A stretch of 64,000 nt of DNA from Cellulomonas shaoxiangyii (GTDB taxonomy: Bacteria > Actinomycetota > Actinomycetes > Actinomycetales > Cellulomonadaceae), in contig NZ_CP039291.1 of the NCBI RefSeq assembly GCF_004798685.1, positions 62,001-126,000 on the forward strand, given 5' to 3'. The notes beneath the pieces were generated by a model, which was given only the letters and a program-made list of their open reading frames with translations, ran no database searches and was not told where the DNA came from. The translations under genes and the position numbers were made by a program. Position 1 is the first letter of the stretch, and every line of letters begins with the position of its first letter. Shown in pieces: positions 15,749 through 23,275 of the stretch.

Positions 15749-16987
15749 ATGAGACGCACCATCACGCGCGCGGCGCTCGCCGCGGCCCTGTCCCTCGGTG
15801 CCCTGGTCGGCACCGCCGCGCTGACACCGGCCGCCGCTGCACCCGGCGGCTCGGGCCCGTACCCGGCGGACCACTCGACGTCGCCGAGCCTGCCGAACCA
15901 CACGATCTACCGGCCGGTGAACCTCCCCGCGGAGCGGCTCCCGGTCGTCGTCTGGGGCAACGGCGCGTGCTCGGCGGACGGCACCTCCGCCCAGAACTTC
16001 CTGCGCGAGATCGCGTCGTACGGCTTCCTCGTCATCGCGAACGGCAACCCGGGCGGCTCCGGCTCCTCGACCTCCGCCATGCTCACGCAGTCCATCGACT
16101 GGGCGTTCGCGCAGAACACCGACGCGCAGAGCCCGCTGCGCGGGCGCGTCGAGACGAGCGAGGTCGGCGTCGCCGGCTTCTCGTGCGGCGGCCTGGAGGC
16201 GTACGCGGTCGCGAACGACCCGCGCGTGACGACCGTCGGCATCTTCAGCAGCGGCCTGCTCAACGACGCCGACGACTACCAGCTGCGCCGGCTGAACGAC
16301 CCGGTCCTGTACGTGGTCGGCGGGACGAGCGACATCGCGTACCCGAACTCCATGGACGACTGGGGCAAGCTGCCCGCCGGGCTCCCGGCGTTCATGGGCA
16401 ACCTGAACGTCGGGCACGGCGGGACGTACCACGAGACCAACGGCGGGCAGTTCGGCTACGTCGCCCAGCAGTGGTTCCGGTGGCAGCTCAAGGGCGACAC
16501 CCAGGCGGGCCGGACGTTCGCCGGCACCGACTGCCCGCTGTGCAGCCGGGGCTGGCAGGTGCAGCGCAAGAACCTCACGCTCGGCACCGACCCGTCGCCC
16601 ACGCCCACCCCGACGCCGACGCCCACCCCTACTCCGACGCCGACCCCGACCCCGACCCCGACGCCCACCCCGACCCCCACCCCGACCGCCGGCCCGTCCG
16701 CGTGCACCGCGACGTACACGGTCGCGAACCAGTGGGGCGGCGGCTTCGTCGCGGACGTGCGGGTCACCGCCGGCACGGCGGTGACCGGCTGGCGGGTCCG
16801 GCTGACGCTCCCGTCCGGCGCCGCGCTCACCCACGCCTGGAACGGCCGCAGCACCGGCACGGGCGGCACGGTCACCGTGTCGAACGCCGAGTGGAACGGT
16901 TCGCTGGGCGCCGGGCAGAGCACGAGCTTCGGCTTCCAGGGCACCGGCACGGGGACGGGGGCCACCGTGTCGTGCGAGGCCGCCTGA
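15749..16987 (+). CDS. secreted alpha/beta hydrolase with (PT)n linker and CBM2-type module
   Basis: 412 residues. A Sec signal peptide (to about residue 31, ending AAAA) is followed by an alpha/beta hydrolase with WGNGACSADG (oxyanion region), GFSCGG (Ser145), GGTSDIAYP (Asp195) and NVGHGGTYHE (His223), a complete triad. A linker of about 16 Pro-Thr pairs (about 282-313) joins it to a C-terminal domain of roughly 97 residues with paired cysteines and WNG/WNGS motifs, typical of the CBM2 cellulose/xylan-binding family. It probably acts extracellularly on plant polymers, as an acetyl-xylan or feruloyl esterase or a cutinase-like esterase. The start follows GGAGG at a good distance. It lies downstream of PaaX, with no obvious metabolic link. 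Confidence 0.82.
   Translation: MRRTITRAALAAALSLGALVGTAALTPAAAAPGGSGPYPADHSTSPSLPNHTIYRPVNLPAERLPVVVWGNGACSADGTSAQNFLREIASYGFLVIANGNPGGSGSSTSAMLTQSIDWAFAQNTDAQSPLRGRVETSEVGVAGFSCGGLEAYAVANDPRVTTVGIFSSGLLNDADDYQLRRLNDPVLYVVGGTSDIAYPNSMDDWGKLPAGLPAFMGNLNVGHGGTYHETNGGQFGYVAQQWFRWQLKGDTQAGRTFAGTDCPLCSRGWQVQRKNLTLGTDPSPTPTPTPTPTPTPTPTPTPTPTPTPTPTPTAGPSACTATYTVANQWGGGFVADVRVTAGTAVTGWRVRLTLPSGAALTHAWNGRSTGTGGTVTVSNAEWNGSLGAGQSTSFGFQGTGTGTGATVSCEAA
16597..16686. repeat. Pro-Thr linker microsatellite
   Basis: About 15 tandem six-base units of the CCGACN/CCCACN type encode the Pro-Thr linker between hydrolase and CBM2. Six-base units preserve the reading frame, so length variation would change only the spacer. 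This is typical of secreted cellulolytic enzymes of Cellulomonas. Confidence 0.9.
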
Positions 16988-17098
16988 CCTGGTCGGCGGC
17001 CCCACGGAGCGGCGGGCGGGACGGGACCCCGCCCGCCGCTCCCGCGGGACGGCCGCCCCGTCGGGTGCGGCGCGCGGTCCGCTCCTAGAGTCGCCGGC

Positions 17099-17998
17099 AT
17101 GACCAGCGGCGACGTGCGCATCGGCATCTCCGGCTGGCGGTACGCCCCGTGGCGCGGGGAGTTCTACCCGCCCGGCCTCGTGCAGCGCCGCGAGCTCGAG
17201 TACGCGGCGCAGCAGCTGGGCTCGATCGAGATCAACGGGTCGTTCTACTCGCTGCAGCGCCCCGACAGCTACCGGTCGTGGCGCGCGGACACCCCCGACG
17301 GGTTCGTCTTCTCCGTCAAGGGCCCGCGCTTCATCACGCACATGAAGAAGCTCGCGGGCGTCGAGGCGCCGCTCGCGAACTTCTTCGCCTCGGGGGTGCT
17401 GGCCCTCGGGGACCGCATGGGGCCGGTCCTGTGGCAGCTGCCCCCGAACCTCGGCTTCGACGCCGACCGCCTCGCGCGGTTCTTCGACCTGCTGCCGCGC
17501 TCCACGGCCGCCGCCGCGCGTCTCGCGGAGCAGCACGACGACAAGGTGCCGGAGGGTCGCGCCCTCACGACCACGGACGAGGACCGCCCGCTGCGCCACG
17601 TCCTCGAGGTCCGCCACGACACGTTCCGGACGCCCGCGTTCGCGGAGCTGCTGCGCGCGCACGACGTCGGCCTCGTCGTCGCCGACACCGCGGGGCGCTG
17701 GCCGCACCTCGAGGACCTGACCAGCGACGTCGTCTACGTGCGGCTGCACGGCGAGAGCGAGCTCTACGTCTCCGGCTACGACGACGCGTCGCTGGACCGG
17801 TGGGCGGCCAAGGTGCGGGCGTGGTCCACCGGCACGCCACCGCCCGACGGTCCGCGCGTGACCCCGCCCGCCCCGGACCGTCCCCGCGACGTGTACGTGT
17901 ACTTCGACAACGACGTGAAGGTGCGCGCGCCGTTCGACGCGATGGCGCTCGCGGCGAGGGTCGGCGCGGGACCGGTGCGGCGCGCGGCGACAGGGTGA
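17099..17998 (+). CDS. DUF72 family protein
   Basis: 299 residues. RIGISGWRYAPWRGEFYPPGL at the start, SIEINGSFYSLQRPDSYRSW, FVFSVKGPRFITHMKKL and the late DVYVYFDNDVKVRAPFDAMAL are the conserved blocks of DUF72 (YecE-like), a TIM-barrel family of unknown function. The family length is about 250-300, so the gene is complete. The ATG at 17099 is preceded by a weak purine stretch. It is separate from neighbours, and no operon is evident. Confidence 0.88.
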   Translation: MTSGDVRIGISGWRYAPWRGEFYPPGLVQRRELEYAAQQLGSIEINGSFYSLQRPDSYRSWRADTPDGFVFSVKGPRFITHMKKLAGVEAPLANFFASGVLALGDRMGPVLWQLPPNLGFDADRLARFFDLLPRSTAAAARLAEQHDDKVPEGRALTTTDEDRPLRHVLEVRHDTFRTPAFAELLRAHDVGLVVADTAGRWPHLEDLTSDVVYVRLHGESELYVSGYDDASLDRWAAKVRAWSTGTPPPDGPRVTPPAPDRPRDVYVYFDNDVKVRAPFDAMALAARVGAGPVRRAATG

Positions 17999-18014
17999 CG
18001 CCCGCTGGTCGTGC

Positions 18015-18031
18015 ACGCGCGACGGCCCGTG
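18015..18031. repeat. 17-bp direct repeat, left copy
   Basis: GCACGCGCGACGGCCCG occurs here and again exactly at 18975-18991, flanking the two-gene cassette 18081-18955. No recombinase or tRNA is nearby, so it is not called an attachment site. Confidence 0.5.
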
Positions 18032-18080
18032 GGAGCGCCTACGCTCACGCCGACTCGACGGATCGACACCGGGACGGCAC

Positions 18081-18386
18081 GTGATCTTCTTCGGCTGGGG
18101 CAAGCGCTCCACGACGGCTCAGCTCGACGCCGGGCGCGCCCTCGTGCGCGTCTGGGGCTACTTCCACCTGTTCTGGCTGTTCCGCCTGTCGTGGCCGAAG
18201 GGCTACCTGCTCGCGACCGCCACCGAGGCCGGGTGGGCGCAGCAGCCCGTCTCCGACGCCGAGGGTGCGAGCCTCGACCCGGAGGGCCGGACGAACCTGA
18301 ACCCCTGGTGGCGCTTCGGCCTGCTGCTGCCGGTCGTCGGCGTCGTCGTGACGATCGTGCTCGGCACGCTGTTCCCCGGAACCTGA
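18081..18386 (+). CDS. small protein with C-terminal membrane segment
   Basis: 101 residues from GTG 18081. The aromatic N-terminal half (RVWGYFHLFWLFRLSWPKGYLLA) could lie at the membrane surface, and FGLLLPVVGVVVTIVLGTLF near the end is a clear transmembrane helix. No domain is recognised. The downstream hydrolase gene begins 23 bp later, and the pair is framed by 17-bp direct repeats. Confidence 0.6.
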   Translation: MIFFGWGKRSTTAQLDAGRALVRVWGYFHLFWLFRLSWPKGYLLATATEAGWAQQPVSDAEGASLDPEGRTNLNPWWRFGLLLPVVGVVVTIVLGTLFPGT

Positions 18387-18409
18387 CGCCGACCCTCGAG
18401 GAGCCCCGC

Positions 18410-18955
18410 ATGCAGCGCACCCGGCCCACGCCCGTCTTCGTCGCCGGCATCACCGGGTCGGAGCCCGAGCACTGGCAGGCGCGGTGGCACGCCGAGCTGC
18501 CGCACGGCGTCTGGGTCGAGCACGCGTCGTGGGACGAGCCGGTCCGGGACGCCTGGGTCGACGACCTCGACGCCGCGCTGCGCGGCGTGCACGGGCCGAA
18601 GGTGCTGGTCGCGCACAGCCTGGGCTGCACGGTCGTCACCGAGTGGGCGGCCACGCACACCGACGACGACATCGTGGCCGCCCTGCTCGTCGCGCCGCCG
18701 GACGCGCACGGCCCGGCGTTCCCGGCCGCCGCGCACGGGTTCGACGCGCCGCGCCGCCGCCGGCTGCCGTTCCGCACGGTCGTCGTCACCAGCGACGACG
18801 ACCCCTACGGCACCCCGCAGCACGCGGCGCAGCTCGCGCGCGACCTCGGCGCGGAGCTCGTCGACGTCGGCCCGCTCGGGCACATCAACGCGGAGTCCGA
18901 CCTCGGCACGTGGCCGCAGGGGCGCGCGCTGCTGGCGGAGCTGCTGGACGGCTGA
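18410..18955 (+). CDS. RBBP9/YdeN-family serine hydrolase
   Basis: 181 residues. VFVAGITGSEPEHWQARWH, VLVAHSLGCTVVTEWA (nucleophile Ser in AHSLG), VVTSDDDPYGTPQHA (catalytic Asp) and GPLGHINAESDLGTWPQG (His) are the diagnostic blocks of the RBBP9/YdeN alpha/beta hydrolases, which are small intracellular serine hydrolases with poorly known substrates. The ATG follows GAGGAG. A strong hairpin lies beyond the stop. Confidence 0.88.
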   Translation: MQRTRPTPVFVAGITGSEPEHWQARWHAELPHGVWVEHASWDEPVRDAWVDDLDAALRGVHGPKVLVAHSLGCTVVTEWAATHTDDDIVAALLVAPPDAHGPAFPAAAHGFDAPRRRRLPFRTVVVTSDDDPYGTPQHAAQLARDLGAELVDVGPLGHINAESDLGTWPQGRALLAELLDG

Positions 18956-18974
18956 CCGGCCTGCGCGGCGCACC

Positions 18975-18991
18975 GCACGCGCGACGGCCCG
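18975..18991. repeat. 17-bp direct repeat, right copy
   Basis: Identical to 18015-18031; 960 bp apart and in direct orientation. Confidence 0.5.
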
Positions 18992-18998
18992 GACACGC

Positions 18999-19033
18999 CG
19001 ACGCCCGGCGGCCGCTGGGGCCACCGGGCGTCG
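18999..19033. terminator. hairpin between convergent genes
   Basis: CGACGCCCGG (18999-19008) pairs perfectly with CCGGGCGTCG (19024-19033). It sits between the hydrolase (+) and aldo/keto reductase (-) stops and probably serves both directions. There is no U-run, as is common in high-G+C actinobacteria. Confidence 0.7.
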
Positions 19034-19053
19034 GTGCGGTCGGGCCGGGAGGG

Positions 19054-20064
19054 TCAGACCGGGCGCTTCTTCGGCGCCGTCTCCGCCGTCTTGCCGGCGT
19101 CGCGCTCGACGACGTCACCGAGCACGTCGTCGATCTTCGCCATGACCTCGGCCGGGATCGTCACGCCCGCGGCCTTGACGTTCTCGTGCACCTGCTCGGG
19201 CCGCGAGGCACCGATCAGCGCGGCGGCGACGTTGTCGTTCTGCAGCACCCACGCGACCGCGAGCTGCGCCATCGACAGGCCGAGCTCGTCGGCGACCGGC
19301 TGCAGGTCCTGCACGCGCGTGAGGACGTCGTCGTTCATGAACCGCTTGATCATGTTCGCGCCGCCCTTCTCGTCCGTGGCGCGCGAGCCCTCCGGCGGCT
19401 TCTGGCCGGGCTTGTACTTGCCGGTGAGCACGCCCTGGGCGACGGGCGACCAGACGATCTGGGAGATGCCCAGCTCGCGGGAGGTCGGGACGACCTCGTC
19501 CTCGATGACGCGCCACAGCATCGAGTACTGCGGCTGGCTCGAGATGAGCTGGAAGCCGAGCTCCTGCGACAGCGCGTGACCGGCGCGGATCTGGTCCGCG
19601 GTCCACTCCGAGACACCGATGTACAGCGCCTTGCCCTGCCGGACGATGTCGGCGAACGCCTGCATCGTCTCCTCGAGCGGCGTCTCGGTGTCGTACCGGT
19701 GCGCCTGGTAGAGGTCGACGTAGTCGGTCTGCAGGCGCTGCAGCGAGCCGTTGATCGACTCCATGACGTGCTTGCGGGACAGGCCCACGTCGTTCTTGCC
19801 CTGCGGGCCGGTCGGCCAGTAGACCTTCGTGAAGATCTCCAGGGACTCGCGCCGCTCGCCCTTGAGCGCCTCGCCGAGGACGCTCTCGGCGGCGGTGTTC
19901 GCGTAGGTGTCCGCGGTGTCGAACGTGCTGATGCCCGCGTCGAGAGCCGCGCGCACGCACTGCGTGGCGGTCTCGTTCTCGACCTGGGAGCCGTGCGTGA
20001 GCCAGTTGCCGTAGGTGATCTCGGAGATCTTGAGCCCGGAGTTGCCGAGGTAGCGGAATTCCAT
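19054..20064 (-). CDS. aldo/keto reductase (Kv-beta/YghZ group)
   Basis: 336 residues from ATG 20064, far inside a longer shadow frame. MEFRYLGNSGLKISEITYGNW, DTADTYANTAAE (catalytic Asp and Tyr), EIFTKVYW (Lys) and DLYQAHRYD (His) give the AKR tetrad, and ALIGASRPEQVHENV is the NADP(H)-binding end. The sequence is closest to the voltage-gated potassium channel beta-subunit/YghZ group, which reduces aldehydes such as methylglyoxal. Base composition is slightly less extreme than its neighbours, consistent with a highly expressed gene. Confidence 0.9.
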   Translation of the reverse strand: MEFRYLGNSGLKISEITYGNWLTHGSQVENETATQCVRAALDAGISTFDTADTYANTAAESVLGEALKGERRESLEIFTKVYWPTGPQGKNDVGLSRKHVMESINGSLQRLQTDYVDLYQAHRYDTETPLEETMQAFADIVRQGKALYIGVSEWTADQIRAGHALSQELGFQLISSQPQYSMLWRVIEDEVVPTSRELGISQIVWSPVAQGVLTGKYKPGQKPPEGSRATDEKGGANMIKRFMNDDVLTRVQDLQPVADELGLSMAQLAVAWVLQNDNVAAALIGASRPEQVHENVKAAGVTIPAEVMAKIDDVLGDVVERDAGKTAETAPKKRPV

Positions 20065-20219
20065 GCCCTCATCCCAGCACCTCGGCGGCGGTGCTGCCGT
20101 GCGAGGCGCGCCGCGGCGCCCGCACGGATGCCCCGTGGCCTGCACAGGGGCCCGGCGCGGCGGCGCCGGGGCGGGTGCCCGGTTCGCCGGTGCACGGCAC
20201 CAGGGCGCACGCTGGGGCC

Positions 20220-21296
20220 GTGCCCGAGCCTCGACGTCCCGAGCCCGGCCGCGCGCCGGCCCTCCGCGGCCCGGTCCGTGCGCCCTGGCGGCGTTCCCTG
20301 CCGGGTGTCGCGGTGGCGCTCGGCCTCGGCGCGGCGGGCGCCGGGCTCGGGGCGTCCGTCCCCCTGCTGGGCGGGGCGGTGCTGGCGCTGGCGCTGGGGG
20401 TGGCGCTGCGGGAGTTGCTCTCCCGCGCGCCGGGTGCCTGGGCGCAGGCCCTCGAACCGGGCGCACGCGCGTGCTCCGCTGTCGCGCTGCAGGCGGCGGT
20501 CGTGCTGCTGGGGTTCGGGCTGTCCCTGCGGCAGGTCGCGCAGACGGGCGGCGCCGCCCTGCCGGTGATGGCCGCGACGCTGACCGTCGTGCTCCTGGTC
20601 GCGGCCCTGCTGGGGCGCCGGCTCGGCCTCGACGGCGAGACGCGCACGCTCATCGGCGTCGGCACGGGCATCTGCGGCGCGTCGGCGATCGCCGCCACGA
20701 GCGCGGTCATCCGGGCGTCGCAGCCCGCGATCACGACCGCCATGGCGACGATCTTCACGTTCAACGTGCTGGGGGCCGTCACCTTCCCGCTGCTGGGGCG
20801 GGCGATGGGCCTGTCGCAGGAGGGCTTCGGCACGTGGGCCGGCACCGCCGTGAACGACACGTCGTCGGTCGTGGCCGCCGCGACCGCGTACGGCGCGCTC
20901 GCGCTCGAGACGGCCGTCGTCGTCAAGCTCACCCGCACCCTGGCGATCGTGCCGGTGACCCTCGCGCTGGCGGTGCGGCAGGGGCGACGCGACCGCGCCG
21001 CGGCCGACGCGACCGCGGGCCGGACGTCGTGGACGCGGCTGGTGCCGCCGTTCCTCGTGCTGTTCGTCGCGGCGTCGGCCGTCACCACGCTCGGCTGGTT
21101 CCCGGCGGGGTGGGAATCCGGTGCCGACACGGGGGCGCACGCCCTGACCGCGGTCGCGCTCGCGGGGGTCGGGCTGCTGACGCCCGTGGACGCGCTGCGC
21201 CGCGCCGGCTGGCGGCCGCTGGCCCTCGGCGGGGCGCTGTCCGTCGCGGTCGCCGTGACGAGCCTCGCGGTGCAGGCGGCGACGGGCCTGCTCTGA
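20220..21296 (+). CDS. YeiH family (UPF0324) membrane transporter
   Basis: 358 residues from GTG 20220, with about 10 hydrophobic helices. VVLLGFGLSLRQV, GVGTGICGASAIAATSAVI, FTFNVLGAVTFPLLG and FGTWAGTAVNDTSSVVAAATAYG are the signature blocks of the YeiH/UPF0324 family, annotated as putative sulfate or small-anion exporters. The substrate has not been firmly shown for the family. It is divergent from the aldo/keto reductase gene across 155 bp. Confidence 0.88.
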   Translation: MPEPRRPEPGRAPALRGPVRAPWRRSLPGVAVALGLGAAGAGLGASVPLLGGAVLALALGVALRELLSRAPGAWAQALEPGARACSAVALQAAVVLLGFGLSLRQVAQTGGAALPVMAATLTVVLLVAALLGRRLGLDGETRTLIGVGTGICGASAIAATSAVIRASQPAITTAMATIFTFNVLGAVTFPLLGRAMGLSQEGFGTWAGTAVNDTSSVVAAATAYGALALETAVVVKLTRTLAIVPVTLALAVRQGRRDRAAADATAGRTSWTRLVPPFLVLFVAASAVTTLGWFPAGWESGADTGAHALTAVALAGVGLLTPVDALRRAGWRPLALGGALSVAVAVTSLAVQAATGLL

Positions 21297-21387
21297 GCGC
21301 GGGAGCGCGCCGGGACGCTCGGCCCACGGGCGGGTGCGCCCGCGGTGGCAGACTCGGCCGGCGCCACCACCGACACCAGGGACGGAC

Positions 21388-21987
21388 ATGGACCTCGACC
21401 TCGCGACCGCACTCGCGGACGCCCGAACCGAGTACGACAAGATGGTCGCGGGGGACTGGTACCGCTACCGGTACGGCCCCGAGCTGGCCGACCTGACGAC
21501 GTCCACCCAGCGCACGTGCCGGCGCATCACCGCCCTCTACGACGAGGACCGCGCCGCCGCGCAGGCGATGTTCCGCGAGCTGCTCGGCACGGTGGGGGAG
21601 GGCGTCGACTTCCGCCCGCCGTTCTACCTGGACTACGGCCACCGCCTGCACGTGGGGGACCGCACCTTCCTCAACGCCGACTTCCTCACGCTCGGCGGCG
21701 GCGAGATCCGCATCGGTGCGGACGTGCTCATCGGCCCGAGCGTGCGCCTGTACACCCCGACGCACGTGCTCGACCCGGAGCTGCGCCCGCAGGGCTGGGA
21801 GCGGGTCTCCCCGATCACGATCGAGGACGGCGCGTGGCTCGGCGGCAGCGTCGTGGTGTGCCCGGGCGTGACGATCGGCGCGCGGTCGGTGGTGGGTGCC
21901 GGGTCGGTCGTCACGAAGGACGTGCCGCCGGACGTCGTCGTCGCGGGCAACCCGGCGCGCGTGGTCAGGGAGCTGCCCCGGGCGTGA
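21388..21987 (+). CDS. maltose/galactoside O-acetyltransferase-type hexapeptide acetyltransferase
   Basis: 199 residues from ATG 21388. The N-terminal DKMVAGDWYRYRYGPELADL cap and left-handed beta-helix repeats (GGGEIRIGADVLIGPSV, ISIED-type, GARSVVGAGSVVTKDVPPDVVVAGNPARVVREL) define the LacA/Maa group. His126 in YTPTHVLDPEL is the catalytic base that transfers acetyl from acetyl-CoA to a sugar 6-hydroxyl. The length matches the family. The GTG 54 bp upstream was rejected for lacking a ribosome site. Confidence 0.88.
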   Translation: MDLDLATALADARTEYDKMVAGDWYRYRYGPELADLTTSTQRTCRRITALYDEDRAAAQAMFRELLGTVGEGVDFRPPFYLDYGHRLHVGDRTFLNADFLTLGGGEIRIGADVLIGPSVRLYTPTHVLDPELRPQGWERVSPITIEDGAWLGGSVVVCPGVTIGARSVVGAGSVVTKDVPPDVVVAGNPARVVRELPRA

Positions 21988-22015
21988 CGGCCCGGCCGTC
22001 GCCGTGTCCGGATCG

Positions 22016-22042
22016 CCCGGTGTTCCACGTGCAACCACCGGG
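22016..22042. terminator. weak hairpin between convergent genes
   Basis: CCCGGTG (22016-22022) pairs with CACCGGG (22036-22042) across a 13-base loop, between the acetyltransferase stop and the DUF916 gene stop. Confidence 0.4.
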
Positions 22043-22057
22043 ACCGGGGCACCGGCG

Positions 22058-23203
22058 TCAGGCCCCGTGCGTCCCGGTGGTGCTCGCGTCCGGTGCCGGC
22101 TCCCGCGCGACCCCGGCCGCCGCCAGCGCCGCGTCGATCTGCTCCTGCACGCGCCGCGCGGACCGCCGCCGCAGCCGCACGGCCAGCAGCACGGCCCCCG
22201 CGAGGACGAGGAGCAGCAGCAGCTGCGCCCACGGCGGCGTCCAGACGGCGACCGCGACCGACGTGTCGTCCAGGGGCACGTCGACGACGTCCGCGCCGAC
22301 GACCAGGGGCGTCACCGCCACGCGTCCCGACGCCCGCAGCAGCGGCCACACGGGCACCGCCGCCGACACCGCCGCCGACCGGCCCGGCAGCACCTCGCGG
22401 ACCTCCGACGTGCGCGTCGCCGCACCCGCCCCGAACGGCCCCGCGAGCCGCGCGGTGGACCGCGCCCCGAGCCGCACGTCGCCCGCGTTGCGCACGACGT
22501 AGGACACGTGCACCGTGCCCGGCGTGAACGGGTTCCACGACGGCTCCCAGCGGGCACGCACGTCGTCGGCCACGACGCCGGCCGCGATGTCGCCCGCGAC
22601 CCGCAGGTGCACGCGCGTGCCCACGCGCGCCTCGAGCCGCACGCCCGCGTCGTCGTCGACGAGCTCGGCCACCACGCCCGCGGGGTGGTCGCCGGGCCGC
22701 GCGTCGGCGGGGACCGTGATGGTCAGCGGGATCGTGACCGCCGCGGTGGGCTCCAGCGTGAGCGTCAGGCGCCCGGCCGCGTCGGCCTGCACGCCCTCGG
22801 GCGGGGTCAGGCGGACCCAGGCGCCACCGTCCTGCGGCGAGCCGTCGCCGGGCAGCACGTCGAAGTCGCCGCCGTCCGAGACGGTGCCGTCGCCGGCGGA
22901 GACGACGAAGGTGGCGGCGCGGTCGCCGAAGTTGGTGACGGTGACGTGGTCCTCGACCGTCGCGCCGGGGTCGAGGACGTGCCGCAGCGAGACGCGCCCG
23001 TCGGGCCCGTCGGCCGTGGCCGGCTGGACGGTCCACGTGACCGTGCCGGTCGGCTCTGCCGCCCCCGGCACGGCTGCCGCGGGTGCGACGGGGGTGGCCG
23101 CGGCGGCCGGTGCGCCGGCCGCCCCGGACGGCGACGGCGCGAGCAGGCCGAGCAGCGCGAGCGGGACGACGGCCACGACCCGGCGCAGCGCGGTGGTGCG
23201 CAT
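22058..23203 (-). CDS. WxL-interacting (DUF916-type) membrane-anchored protein
   Basis: 381 residues. A signal peptide is followed by TVTWTVQPATADGPDGRVSLRHVLDPGATVEDHVTVTNFG, the opening strand pattern of the WxL-interacting protein (WIP) peptidoglycan-binding domain, then a second beta-sandwich. A transmembrane helix (WAQLLLLLVLAGAVLLAV) and basic tail anchor it to the membrane. In Firmicutes such proteins pair with WxL-domain surface proteins, and here the upstream gene (72 bp away, same strand) ends in a WxL-like domain. This supports a cell-wall display pair. Confidence 0.78.
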   Translation of the reverse strand: MRTTALRRVVAVVPLALLGLLAPSPSGAAGAPAAAATPVAPAAAVPGAAEPTGTVTWTVQPATADGPDGRVSLRHVLDPGATVEDHVTVTNFGDRAATFVVSAGDGTVSDGGDFDVLPGDGSPQDGGAWVRLTPPEGVQADAAGRLTLTLEPTAAVTIPLTITVPADARPGDHPAGVVAELVDDDAGVRLEARVGTRVHLRVAGDIAAGVVADDVRARWEPSWNPFTPGTVHVSYVVRNAGDVRLGARSTARLAGPFGAGAATRTSEVREVLPGRSAAVSAAVPVWPLLRASGRVAVTPLVVGADVVDVPLDDTSVAVAVWTPPWAQLLLLLVLAGAVLLAVRLRRRSARRVQEQIDAALAAAGVAREPAPDASTTGTHGA

Positions 23204-23275
23204 GGTGTCTCCTGGGTCGGCGCGCGGCGGGGCCCCCTGGGTGCCCCGCCGCGCGCCGGCGGTCGGTCCGCGCCG

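Noticed and set aside
16597-16686. Possible CRISPR-like array
   Set aside because: Six-base units without spacers encode the Pro-Thr linker of a secreted enzyme.
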